Below, piece after piece: positions 51,330 to 58,166 of a DNA stretch of 64,000 nucleotides; the stretch's first letter is position 1, and each line of letters opens with the position of its first letter. The stretch is from positions 124,001 through 188,000 of the IMG/VR virus record IMGVR_UViG_3300046804_003518, one strand, 5' to 3'. A program made the translations under genes and the position numbers. The notes under the pieces were generated by a model that saw only the letters and a program-made list of their open reading frames with translations, was not told the origin of the DNA and did not search any database. This stretch comes from a virus.

Positions 51330-52327
51330 TGTATACGCTTGGTATTAATCTCTCACATCACTCATCTATAGCACTTCTTAAAGATAATGAAGTCATTCTC
51401 TTTCTACACGAAGAAAGAGCAAATAGAGAGAAGTATTATAGAGGTATTCCATACAAGTCGCTCGACTTGATTAAGAGCTACACAAACTCTATAGATAACG
51501 TAGTTCAGGTTAGTGGCTCTTTAAAAAATCTCCATACGATAGTAAAATACCTAGCTAGTAGAGGCGTGGGCGTCAAGCGCTCAGAATCTAGAAGTGACCT
51601 ACACCACATGGCACATGCTGCAGCTGGGTTCTATATGTCTCACTTCAATGAGGCAACAGTGGCTGTTGTTGATGGAGCAGGAGCAATGCACCGTCTTCCT
51701 GATTCCAATGTTAGGATATCAGAAACAACATCATTATACAAAGCAACATTTCCAAAAATTATTTGCACTGATAAGCACTTTGTTATTGGCTTATATGATA
51801 AGAAGCCATTAGCTTATACATCTGAAAGCAAAAGAAAGTTCAGAGAAAAGTTCAAAGGAACTAGACTCAGTATATCAGAAGCCCACGATATAGGTTGGAA
51901 ATATGCTGCGGTAACATCGCGTATTGGATTTGGGGTTTTTGGAGAAGGTAAGACAATGGGTCTGTCTGCATATGGCTACACACCCTCTACTGACTTAAAT
52001 ATCAAGAGAGCTTATAAAATTCAAAGACAGCTAGAGTCGTTTTTCCTAGAGTTAGCAGCTAAGGTCAAAACCTCTAATTTAGTTTTAAGTGGCGGCTGTG
52101 CATTGAACATCTTGGGTAATTCTCTAATTAAGAAAAATCACCCTCATTTAAATTTATTCATTGATCCAATTGCAGCAGACGGTACAGTTGCCTTGGGAGT
52201 GGCAGCTTATAGTTATTACGCTGTAACTAAAGATATAAATAAATTAGTATTTGGTCCATATCAGGGACCCAACTATTTGATTGAGAAGAATTACATTTAT
52301 GAATGTGCAAGAAAATATTCAATATAG
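51329..52327 (+). CDS. Carbamoyltransferase, N-terminal (Kae1-like) half, copy 1
   Basis: 332 residues. MYTLGINLSHHSSIALL, HHMAHAAAGFY, VDGAGA and LSGGCALNILGNS are the motifs of NodU/CmcH/TobZ N-terminal domains, which bind ATP and a metal and form carbamoyl-adenylate. Family members are normally single chains of about 550-600 residues; here the chain stops after the Kae1-like part and the second half is a separate gene overlapping by 29 bases in another frame (+1). Confidence 0.85.
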   Translation: MYTLGINLSHHSSIALLKDNEVILFLHEERANREKYYRGIPYKSLDLIKSYTNSIDNVVQVSGSLKNLHTIVKYLASRGVGVKRSESRSDLHHMAHAAAGFYMSHFNEATVAVVDGAGAMHRLPDSNVRISETTSLYKATFPKIICTDKHFVIGLYDKKPLAYTSESKRKFREKFKGTRLSISEAHDIGWKYAAVTSRIGFGVFGEGKTMGLSAYGYTPSTDLNIKRAYKIQRQLESFFLELAAKVKTSNLVLSGGCALNILGNSLIKKNHPHLNLFIDPIAADGTVALGVAAYSYYAVTKDINKLVFGPYQGPNYLIEKNYIYECARKYSI

Positions 52328-52856
52328 TGATGTTGCTAAACTCCTTGCCGATAAGAAGATTGTAGCTTTATTCCAAGGTAGGTCTGAGAGTGGTCCAAGG
52401 GCACTTGGCAATAGATCTATGTTATATACTCCTACCGACCCCAACGGTAGAGATTATGTTAACCAGGTTAAAGGAAGAGAATACTTTAGACCTCTTGCCG
52501 CCTCCATGTTACATGAATATGCTAACGACTGGTTTGATATGCTTGGGATTCCAGAATCTCCATATATGACATTCTCCTTTACTTGCAAAGAAGATAAAAA
52601 GAATATCATACCTTCTGTCATACATGTTGATGGTTCATGTAGAATACAAACTGTTACACAACAACAGAATTTTCATTACTATAATCTAATTAAAGCATTC
52701 AATAACATCACAGGCGTACCAATGGTACTTAATACATCTCTGAACCTTGGGGGTGAGCCATTAGTAGAAACAATTGATGACGCTTTCAAGACTTTTGCTA
52801 AGTCCAAAATAGATTACCTATACCTTCCAGAGTTAGAGTTGATTGTATCCAAATGA
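52299..52856 (+). CDS. Carbamoyltransferase, C-terminal half
   Basis: 185 residues from ATG at 52299. FQGRSESGPRALGNRSML is the hallmark of the C-terminal domain, with YFRPLAASML and VPMVLNTSLNLGGEP following. It could assemble with the preceding half and perhaps also with copy 2. Near the junction a +1 shift in AAGAAAATATTC would restore a single protein, so either a true split gene or a programmed or erroneous frameshift is possible. Confidence 0.8.
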   Translation: MNVQENIQYSDVAKLLADKKIVALFQGRSESGPRALGNRSMLYTPTDPNGRDYVNQVKGREYFRPLAASMLHEYANDWFDMLGIPESPYMTFSFTCKEDKKNIIPSVIHVDGSCRIQTVTQQQNFHYYNLIKAFNNITGVPMVLNTSLNLGGEPLVETIDDAFKTFAKSKIDYLYLPELELIVSK

Positions 52857-54046
52857 GTTACTACACTCTAGCCATTTCATCTTCCAATCACGACTCATCT
52901 ATTTGTTTGCTAAAGGATGATACAATCCTTGCAGCCTATTCTTGTGAAAGAACTAATAGAATGAAACATACACAGCGGATTGAACAATGTGACTTAGATA
53001 TAATTAAAAGATACACTAACACCATTGATAAACTTGTTCTTGTTAATGTGCTTGAACACTTAAATCAAACAACACCATCAATAAATGCATTCAATGTATC
53101 TGAACCAGTTGATTCAATAAAAAGAAAGCTTAGGTCAAGTGGCATACACTATAAAAACATAGTTGTCGATAATGCCAACCATCATTTGTATCACGCAGCA
53201 GCAGGATTCTATACATTAGGTGTAGAGGATGCTATTGTTATCATTATGGATGGATTTGGTTCTGTGCAACGATATCCAGACGCATCGTTCTCTGAAACGA
53301 CAACAATCTTTTATGCAAAGGATACAATAGACACATTACATAAAAACATACTATACAAGTCCTGTAGTGCAATTCAGGTTGGTTGGAATCCTGAGAAACT
53401 GAAGCAAAAGCAACAAGAGTATAACTTTCCTGTAACATTATCTTCTCATCTCGATATCGGCAAGATGTACGGTACTGTTACAAGATACATTGGATTCCGT
53501 ACTGTTGATGCTGGCAAGACGATGGGTCTTTCAGCATACGGTAAACCAAATAACTTACCACCAATGCTAGTGGATGATACTACTATTTCAAATAGTAACT
53601 TGTTTAGATATGATAGCCATATCGACACTCAATGCTATCCCCAACTAGAAAATCCTAATGACGAAATTAAAAAGAACATGGCCTACAATGTTCAAAGGGC
53701 TCTTGAAAAGATATTTGCTGAAAGAGTTGCATCTGCTTTAAAAATCAAGTATAGTGATAATGTAATTCTTGGTGGTGGTTGTGCACTTAACATCTTAGGC
53801 AACTCAGTTGTTAAAAGACACTTTCCTGACATTAACGTATATGCAGAACCGATTGCAGCTGATGCTGCTCAATCAGTTGGAGCGGCGTTACATCATTATA
53901 AGTTAGACTTTCCAAACACAAAGTTTAAGAAGATAGATAATTTATATTTTGGACCACATTACCAACTACTAACTGTTAAACAGAGACTTTTCGACCTAGT
54001 GGAGCGATACAACAATGAGTCTACTTTACAGAGCCTCAGCAACTAA
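52853..54046 (+). CDS. Carbamoyltransferase, N-terminal half, copy 2
   Basis: 397 residues. MSYYTLAISSSNHDSSICLL, HHLYHAAAGFY, IMDGFG, KTMGLSAYG and LGGGCALNILGNS give the same domain as copy 1. It ends without a C-terminal domain, and none follows. It may use the separate C-terminal half at 52299. ATGA overlap upstream; it overlaps the next small gene by 32 bases. Confidence 0.8.
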   Translation: MSYYTLAISSSNHDSSICLLKDDTILAAYSCERTNRMKHTQRIEQCDLDIIKRYTNTIDKLVLVNVLEHLNQTTPSINAFNVSEPVDSIKRKLRSSGIHYKNIVVDNANHHLYHAAAGFYTLGVEDAIVIIMDGFGSVQRYPDASFSETTTIFYAKDTIDTLHKNILYKSCSAIQVGWNPEKLKQKQQEYNFPVTLSSHLDIGKMYGTVTRYIGFRTVDAGKTMGLSAYGKPNNLPPMLVDDTTISNSNLFRYDSHIDTQCYPQLENPNDEIKKNMAYNVQRALEKIFAERVASALKIKYSDNVILGGGCALNILGNSVVKRHFPDINVYAEPIAADAAQSVGAALHHYKLDFPNTKFKKIDNLYFGPHYQLLTVKQRLFDLVERYNNESTLQSLSN

Positions 54047-54200
54047 TACGAAGGTAGCTGAGCTGGTTGTCAATAGCAACACGATCGTTTGCGTCCTAAC
54101 GGATAAGACGACTAAGACGGCTAAGACAATCATCTGTATGACTGTCCAGCAAGCCGAGAAGTTGATCGAGCAATTCCTACATCCTAAAAATCCCTACTAG
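54015..54200 (+). CDS. Small hypothetical protein
   Basis: 61 residues, beta-alpha in character (VAELVVNSNTIVCVLTDKT...). No motif. It ends at the first of the regulatory repeats. Confidence 0.45.
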   Translation: MSLLYRASATNTKVAELVVNSNTIVCVLTDKTTKTAKTIICMTVQQAEKLIEQFLHPKNPY

Positions 54201-54440
54201 AATCAATAAGTTACACTACCGTGTTTTTGGATGAAGAAAACACGTTTTCCTTTAGAATCAATGGGTTACACGTTTCGAGGTCGTCTAGAAGGTGTAGTAG
54301 TGTATGATTGGCGTGCTGCTAGCCCAATTTTCGTATATACGCGTCAAAATGCGCTCTTAAATTACTCAATAGAATCAACAAGTTATAACTCCTTGGAAAT
54401 CAAAGGGTTATGGTCAATTTTGTAACTCCTTGATTTTTGA
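54197..54440 (+). repeat. Cluster of inverted and direct operator-like repeats
   Basis: TAGAATCAANNNGTTA copies on the + strand at about 54199, 54253 and 54371, and the opposite orientation TAACTCCTTG(A/G) at about 54386 and 54423. The best copy (CCTTTAGAATCAATGGGTTA) is nearly the reverse complement of the copies at 38820-38902. The stretch 54201-54503 has no convincing gene; besides the repeats it holds the promoter and leader of the ATPase gene. Confidence 0.7.
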
Positions 54441-54442
54441 TG

Positions 54443-54470
54443 TTGTACTATTCTGCCATTCGCGTATAGT
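54443..54470 (+). promoter_or_regulatory. Sigma70-like promoter before the AAA ATPase gene
   Basis: TTGTAC (54443-54448), 16 bases, TATAGT (54465-54470). An ATG follows after six bases at 54477 and opens an 8-codon frame (MLNMNEVI) that stops at 54503, directly before the main start at 54504. GAGGTGATCTG supplies the ribosome site for the main gene. Confidence 0.65.
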
Positions 54471-54503
54471 GGCCGTATGTTGAATATGAATGAGGTGATC
54501 TGA

Positions 54504-55379
54504 ATGCCTAGAGGTGTTCCGAAGAACGGGTTCCGAATGACCAAACGTCGTCGGCAATCGCTTGGTAAGTCTGCAACCGTTGCTCTTACTCTTAATAAGA
54601 GTACTGAGTCAGTGGAACAGATCCAGGAGAAGCTGACTGAGCGTTTCAACGCTCTAGAGGTTCTTTCGGAAGCGACTGGTAAGGGTATCAACCGCTCTCT
54701 GATTGTATCAGGACCTGCTGGTCTTGGTAAGTCGTATACGGTTGAGCAGAAGATGCGACAGCTCGAGAATGCAGGTCACGTTGTGTCCTACATCAAGGGC
54801 TATGTTCGTCCGCTCGCGCTTTATCGGTTGCTATACAACGCTCGGTTTGAGCATTGTGTACTTGTGTTCGACGACTCGGACTCTATCTTCGCAGACGACG
54901 TCTCGATGAACCTTCTGAAGAGTGCGTGCGACTCAACTGAGAAGCGCAAACTCCACTGGTTGTCGCGATCTGTTGAGAGCTTAGAGGATGAGGATGGTGA
55001 ACCTGTTCCGGATAACTTTATCTTCGAAGGTTCTGTGATCTTTATTACGAACTACGACTTTGACGACCTCATTGCTCGTGGCTCGCGACTTGCTCCTCAC
55101 TTTGAGGCGCTGGTTTCGAGGTCTCATTACCTCGACCTTGCAATGAAGACGAAGCTCGACTATGTCGTTCGTATCAAGCAGGTTGTTGGTCAGGGGATGC
55201 TTCGTGATAAGCAGATTTCAGACTACGATGCTGGAATACTTGTAGACTTTGTAGAGAAGAACATGGATAATCTCCGTGAGCTGTCTCTCCGAATGGTCAT
55301 CAAGTTGGCCACGCTGATGAAGATGGACTATGTCAACTGGCAAAAGTTAGCAAAACAAACTTGTTTTCGTAGCCGTTGA
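54504..55379 (+). CDS. AAA-type ATPase, early phage protein
   Basis: 291 residues. N-terminal MPRGVPKNGFRMTKRRR is basic and AT-hook-like. SGPAGLGKSYT is Walker A, CVLVFDDSDS Walker B, and IFITNYDFDD the sensor region. Codon use is host-like, as in other early genes. Probably a DNA-associated ATPase; its exact role is unknown. It has a strong ribosome site and the operator-like repeats upstream, and its stop overlaps the promoter of the tRNA array. Confidence 0.75.
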   Translation: MPRGVPKNGFRMTKRRRQSLGKSATVALTLNKSTESVEQIQEKLTERFNALEVLSEATGKGINRSLIVSGPAGLGKSYTVEQKMRQLENAGHVVSYIKGYVRPLALYRLLYNARFEHCVLVFDDSDSIFADDVSMNLLKSACDSTEKRKLHWLSRSVESLEDEDGEPVPDNFIFEGSVIFITNYDFDDLIARGSRLAPHFEALVSRSHYLDLAMKTKLDYVVRIKQVVGQGMLRDKQISDYDAGILVDFVEKNMDNLRELSLRMVIKLATLMKMDYVNWQKLAKQTCFRSR

Positions 55380-55404
55380 CATATATAGTAGTCTAGCTGA
55401 TAAT
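55376..55404 (+). promoter_or_regulatory. Sigma70-like promoter of the tRNA array
   Basis: TTGACA (55376-55381), 17 bases, GATAAT (55399-55404). No gene follows for 350 bases; the first product is the structured leader and then tRNA-Glu. Confidence 0.75.
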
Positions 55405-55753
55405 GCTAGGCCTAGTCGAGTGACCATGAGCTTACTCGACTGCTCTTTAAAAACATGAATTCCAATTAGGTGCTTCGCGACCTGTCGGCAAACATTAGTC
55501 AATTTATTTAGACCGACTGGAGTGTTTCGACGCTCGGCTTCCGTTCAGGATGGCTTAACAGCGACCTTATTACTGGGTGCCCACCACCCCCTCGTTGTAG
55601 GTAGACTCATTTTAAACAGAGTCCGAGCCGTTTTGTTGTTGTAGCGGTGAAAAGAGTGGACCTTTTTTGCAGACTGCTACCTGACCTTCGTAGCAGCGTG
55701 GACTGTCACCACGGAGCATAGTGTGACGCCGGATCAGTAACCGGCACTTATTT
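55405..55753 (+). ncRNA. Structured non-coding leader before the tRNA array
   Basis: No open frame of interest. Many hairpins: GTCGAGT/ACTCGAC (55415-55440), GAGTGT-TTCG-ACGCTC near 55520, GACTC/GAGTC near 55605, CTGCTAC/GTAGCAG (55674-55696), GTCAC/GTGAC and GCCGG/CCGGC before ACTTATTTGG. The last 50 bases (GCATAGTGTGACG ... AACCGGCACTTATTT) resemble the leader before initiator tRNA at 59570-59622. Not recognised as RNase P, 6S or SRP RNA. Confidence 0.5.
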
Positions 55754-55829
55754 GGACCCATCGTCTAGAGGCCTAGGACGTGGCCCTTTCACGGCCGTAA
55801 CGTGAGTTCGAATCTCACTGGGTTCACCA
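55754..55829 (+). tRNA. tRNA-Glu (TTC)
   Basis: 76 bases with encoded CCA. Acceptor GGACCCA/TGGGTTC, anticodon loop CTTTCAC. Reads GAA/GAG. Confidence 0.95.
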
Positions 55830-55835
55830 CATTAT

Positions 55836-55911
55836 GGATCGTTAGCTCAGCTGGTAGAGCATTTGACTCTTAATCAACAGGTCGTAGGTTCGAACCCTAC
55901 ACGGTCCACCA
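55836..55911 (+). tRNA. tRNA-Lys (CTT)
   Basis: 76 bases with encoded CCA. Acceptor GGATCGT/ACGGTCC, loop CTCTTAA. Reads AAG. A second Lys tRNA (TTT) lies at 56953. Confidence 0.95.
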
Positions 55912-55916
55912 TTTTT

Positions 55917-55993
55917 GGCTCGGTAGTTCAGTTGGTTAGAATACTCGCCTGTCACGTGAGTGGTCATGGGTTCAAGTCCCATCCGAGTCGCCA
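55917..55993 (+). tRNA. tRNA-Asp (GTC)
   Basis: 77 bases with CCA. Acceptor GGCTCGG/CCGAGTC, loop CTGTCAC, discriminator G. Confidence 0.95.
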
Positions 55994-55997
55994 CATT

Positions 55998-56071
55998 GCC
56001 GGATTGGTATAACGGAATTACAGCGGTCTCCAAAACCGTTAACGGGGGTTCGACTCCCTCATCCGGTGCCA
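55998..56071 (+). tRNA. tRNA-Trp (CCA)
   Basis: 74 bases with CCA. Acceptor GCCGGAT/ATCCGGT, loop CTCCAAA. G1:U72 pair. Confidence 0.95.
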
Positions 56072-56085
56072 GCTATATAGTTTAT

Positions 56086-56160
56086 TGGCGAGTAGATCAG
56101 AGGTAGATCAGCTGACTGTTAATCAGCCTGTCGATGGTTCGATCCCATCCTCGCCAGCCA
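56086..56160 (+). tRNA. tRNA-Asn (GTT)
   Basis: 75 bases with CCA. Acceptor TGGCGAG/CTCGCCA, loop CTGTTAA. Confidence 0.95.
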
Positions 56161-56304
56161 TTTTGATGTCGCGACATCCCTATAGTGTAAGAGTTTGTCT
56201 GTATGGGTAGCACTATATGAATTATGAGAGCTAACAGAATGCATCCTTGCTGTGTGGGGGTAAGGTCTAAGAATGAACCTTAAATGGTAGCCCACACCTT
56301 ATTT
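56161..56304 (+). ncRNA. Structured leader before tRNA-Ala (repeat family copy)
   Basis: It contains GATGT/ACATC, then GTGTAAGAGTTTGTC...GGGTA, the core shared with 59524 and 56610, then GTGTGGG/CCCACAC enclosing TAAGGT/ACCTTA, and ends CCTTATTT at the tRNA. It resembles the leaders before tRNA-Glu, tRNA-Gln and initiator tRNA. Confidence 0.5.
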
Positions 56305-56379
56305 GGGGGATTAGTGCTAATGGGAACACGCCGCGTTTGCATCGCGGAGTTGAGAGTTCGATTCTCTCATCCTCCACCA
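56305..56379 (+). tRNA. tRNA-Ala (TGC)
   Basis: 75 bases with CCA. Acceptor GGGGGAT/ATCCTCC with G3:U70, the alanine identity pair. Loop TTTGCAT. Confidence 0.95.
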
Positions 56380-56382
56380 AAC

Positions 56383-56491
56383 TTGTCATTCGTAAGCCAT
56401 GGGTGATCGTAAAGCCCGAGTAACTGCGCCAACAGAAAACTTCAATTCTAGATACATGAAGGTGAGACGCAGCAGATAGTACGAATGACAA
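56383..56491 (+). ncRNA. Structured RNA closed by a 12-bp perfect stem
   Basis: TTGTCATTCGTA (56383-56394) pairs with TACGAATGACAA (56480-56491). Inside are CTTCA/TGAAG and a GCG/CGC pairing around it, giving a multibranched fold of about 109 bases. No tRNA features and no coding frame. It lies between tRNA-Ala and the hammerhead. Confidence 0.55.
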
Positions 56492-56539
56492 TCTTATTTG
56501 CCCGACACCTCTGCCTCGTGTACGTGTCGGCTGTCTTTT

Positions 56540-56588
56540 CTGTCTCTGATGAGTCCAAAGGGACGAAACGCTGTGAAGCGTCAGACAG
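56540..56588 (+). ncRNA. Type I hammerhead ribozyme
   Basis: Stem I CTGTCT (56540-56545) / AGACAG (56583-56588); core CTGATGA (56546-56552); stem II GTCC-AAAG-GGAC; GAAA (56565-56568); stem III ACGCT / AGCGT with GTGA tetraloop; cleavage site GTC with cut after C56582. All conserved core bases of the hammerhead are present and stems II and III are closed, so stem I is the open end. Predicted to self-cleave the tRNA-array transcript. Confidence 0.9.
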
Positions 56589-56772
56589 CAACTTACCTTA
56601 TGGTGTAAAGTTTGCAATGAGCGATAAAGAATAACAGGGGCATGCCATCTTATGCGAAGGGATGGAACAACATGTGTGACACTCGATCGCAGGTGCAGAG
56701 GTTAGAGTAATTCCAGCAAACCCGTAGTCGCATTACTGAGAGGCTGGCATCCAAAGCAAAACCATACTTATT
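56589..56772 (+). ncRNA. Structured leader before tRNA-Gln (repeat family copy, with pseudoknot)
   Basis: It starts CTTACCTTATGGTGTAAAGTTTG, matching the leader at 59508-59535. Then CCATC/GGATGG, and an H-type pseudoknot: AGTAAT (56706-56711)/ATTACT (56732-56737) crossed by CCAGC (56713-56717)/GCTGG (56743-56747). It ends ACTTATTT at the tRNA. No gene. Confidence 0.5.
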
Positions 56773-56846
56773 TGGGGGTTCGTCTAAAGGTAGGACGCAA
56801 GACTTTGACTCTTGCTATCGTGGTTCGAATCCATGACCCCCAACCA
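56773..56846 (+). tRNA. tRNA-Gln (TTG)
   Basis: 74 bases with CCA. Acceptor TGGGGGT/ACCCCCA, loop CTTTGAC. Confidence 0.95.
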
Positions 56847-56860
56847 GTTTATTTTTATGT

Positions 56861-56946
56861 GGGCGAGCGGTGAAGTTGGAGAGTCACATCAGACTGTAAA
56901 TCTGACGCCAATGGCTGAGTAGGTTCGAATCCTTCCTCTCCCACCA
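56861..56946 (+). tRNA. tRNA-Tyr (GTA)
   Basis: 86 bases with long variable arm and CCA. Acceptor GGGCGAG/CTCTCCC has one C:U mismatch. Loop CTGTAAA. Confidence 0.9.
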
Positions 56947-56952
56947 TATTTC

Positions 56953-57028
56953 GGGACTATAGCTCAGCTGGTAGAGCAAGATGCTTTTAACTTCGAGGTC
57001 GTGGGTTCGAGTCCCACTGGTCCCACCA
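56953..57028 (+). tRNA. tRNA-Lys (TTT) with weak anticodon stem
   Basis: 76 bases with CCA. Acceptor GGGACTA/TGGTCCC, loop CTTTTAA. The anticodon stem AGATG/CTTCG has mismatches at 27:43 (A:G) and 30:40 (U:U), while all other arms are sound. Confidence 0.85.
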
Positions 57029-57033
57029 ACTAA

Positions 57034-57109
57034 GGGCCTATAGCATAACGGTTAATGCAGAGGACTCATAATCCTTTGAGTCTAGGTTCAAATCCTAGTG
57101 GGCCCACCA
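57034..57109 (+). tRNA. tRNA with CAT anticodon, probably Ile2
   Basis: 76 bases with CCA. Acceptor GGGCCTA/TGGGCCC, loop CTCATAA. The body resembles bacterial tRNA-Ile2 (lysidine-modified, reads AUA) more than elongator Met, and separate initiator and elongator Met tRNAs occur at 59623 and 60706. Confidence 0.9.
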
Positions 57110-57124
57110 ACAGTGAGGTAGATA

Positions 57125-57529
57125 ATGGACACTAACGTAAGAACTTTAGCGAAGACTGCTACGTATAGAATAGCAACATTTGTCTTTACATTTGTTATAA
57201 CTTATTTACTTACAGGCCAGCAAAACACATCTGCTGGTCTAGCTGTGCTATCAATTACACTTGGAGCACTGACGTTTATTATTCATGAAAGGATTTGGAC
57301 TAGGGTCAAATGGGGTAACCTAGGTGGCTTTGACCGTAAGATTAGATCAGCCACTAAGACTGTTACCTATAGACTTTGGTCGCTGTTTATTGTCTTTATT
57401 CTTGGTCTAGCCTTTGGTCTAAAGGGCAACGAAGCGTTGACTCTTACTGTTGCATTGAATATAATGTACCTACTTACTCACTACACAAACGAAAGGTTGT
57501 GGAATAAGGTTAAGTGGGGAAAGAATTAA
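57125..57529 (+). CDS. DUF2061-type membrane protein
   Basis: 134 residues made of two similar halves: KTATYRIATFVFTFVITYLL with HERIWTRVKWG, then KTVTYRLWSLFIVFILGLAF with NERLWNKVKWG. This is two copies of the DUF2061 pattern, with about four membrane segments. GAGGTAG site. It lies between tRNA genes. Function unknown. Confidence 0.75.
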   Translation: MDTNVRTLAKTATYRIATFVFTFVITYLLTGQQNTSAGLAVLSITLGALTFIIHERIWTRVKWGNLGGFDRKIRSATKTVTYRLWSLFIVFILGLAFGLKGNEALTLTVALNIMYLLTHYTNERLWNKVKWGKN

Positions 57530-57546
57530 TTTCGGAATAAACATAT

Positions 57547-57622
57547 CAGGGTGTAGCTCAATTGGTAGAGCGCTACGTTTGGGACGTAGAAGTTGGAGGT
57601 TCGAGTCCTCTCACCTTGACCA
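57547..57622 (+). tRNA. tRNA-Pro (TGG)
   Basis: 76 bases with CCA. Acceptor CAGGGTG/CACCTTG, loop TTTGGGA. Fits the frequent CCA codons of the late genes. Confidence 0.95.
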
Positions 57623-57627
57623 TTTTT

Positions 57628-57712
57628 GCGATTGTGGTGGAATCGGTATACACAACAGACTTAAAATCTGTCGGCTTTGGCCATGTCGGTTCAAGTCCGA
57701 CCAGTCGCACCA
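57628..57712 (+). tRNA. tRNA-Leu (TAA)
   Basis: 85 bases with long variable arm and CCA. Acceptor GCGATTG/CAGTCGC, loop CTTAAAA. Confidence 0.95.
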
Positions 57713-57718
57713 TCTACT

Positions 57719-57795
57719 GGCCCCGTAGCTCAGCTGGATAGAGCATGAAGCTTCTACCTTCAATGTCGGGAGTTCGAATCTCTCCGGGGTCGCCA
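57719..57795 (+). tRNA. tRNA-Arg (TCT)
   Basis: 77 bases with CCA. Acceptor GGCCCCG/CGGGGTC, loop CTTCTAC. Reads AGA/AGG, the main Arg codons of the late genes. Confidence 0.95.
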
Positions 57796-57809
57796 TATTA
57801 GGGTAACAT

Positions 57810-58166
57810 ATGAACAACATTACACAACAGCTTATCCTTGGATCTTTGTTTGCTCTATTCTGTATTGTATCTGTGTATACAATGGTCGGGTGGAGAGCAA
57901 TTGCTGATTGTTACAGAAAGTTCTTTACAAAAGAATACTGGACCGACTACAATACTGTTGAATTGGCTAGCTGGCTTGCCAAGGCATTTATTATTGTTCC
58001 TGGTTTGATTTTTGGTATTCAGTTCTGGTGGTTATACATATTTACACTGTTTACTAGTCTTACATTAATCTGGGCTAGTAACAGAAAGCTGCTACCTACA
58101 TTGGTTGGTTTTAATACAATTTGGGTGTGGCTATCTTGTATGGCTATTGTGGGACACTTTGTATGA
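57810..58166 (+). CDS. Membrane protein of unknown function
   Basis: 118 residues with three or four hydrophobic segments. No motif recognised. It overlaps the halogenase gene by 4 bases (ATGA), so the two are probably co-translated. Confidence 0.55.
   Translation: MNNITQQLILGSLFALFCIVSVYTMVGWRAIADCYRKFFTKEYWTDYNTVELASWLAKAFIIVPGLIFGIQFWWLYIFTLFTSLTLIWASNRKLLPTLVGFNTIWVWLSCMAIVGHFV

Noticed and set aside
54231-54425. Open frame of 64 codons
   Set aside because: It runs across the operator-like repeats, has no domain and no partner overlap; treated as regulatory DNA.
55405-55753. RNase P, 6S or SRP RNA in the long leader
   Set aside because: None of their conserved sequence blocks is visible; only unrelated hairpins are.
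55842-56617. Reverse open frames across tRNA genes, and a forward one at 60866-61048
   Set aside because: They are chance frames across tRNA genes and structured RNA.
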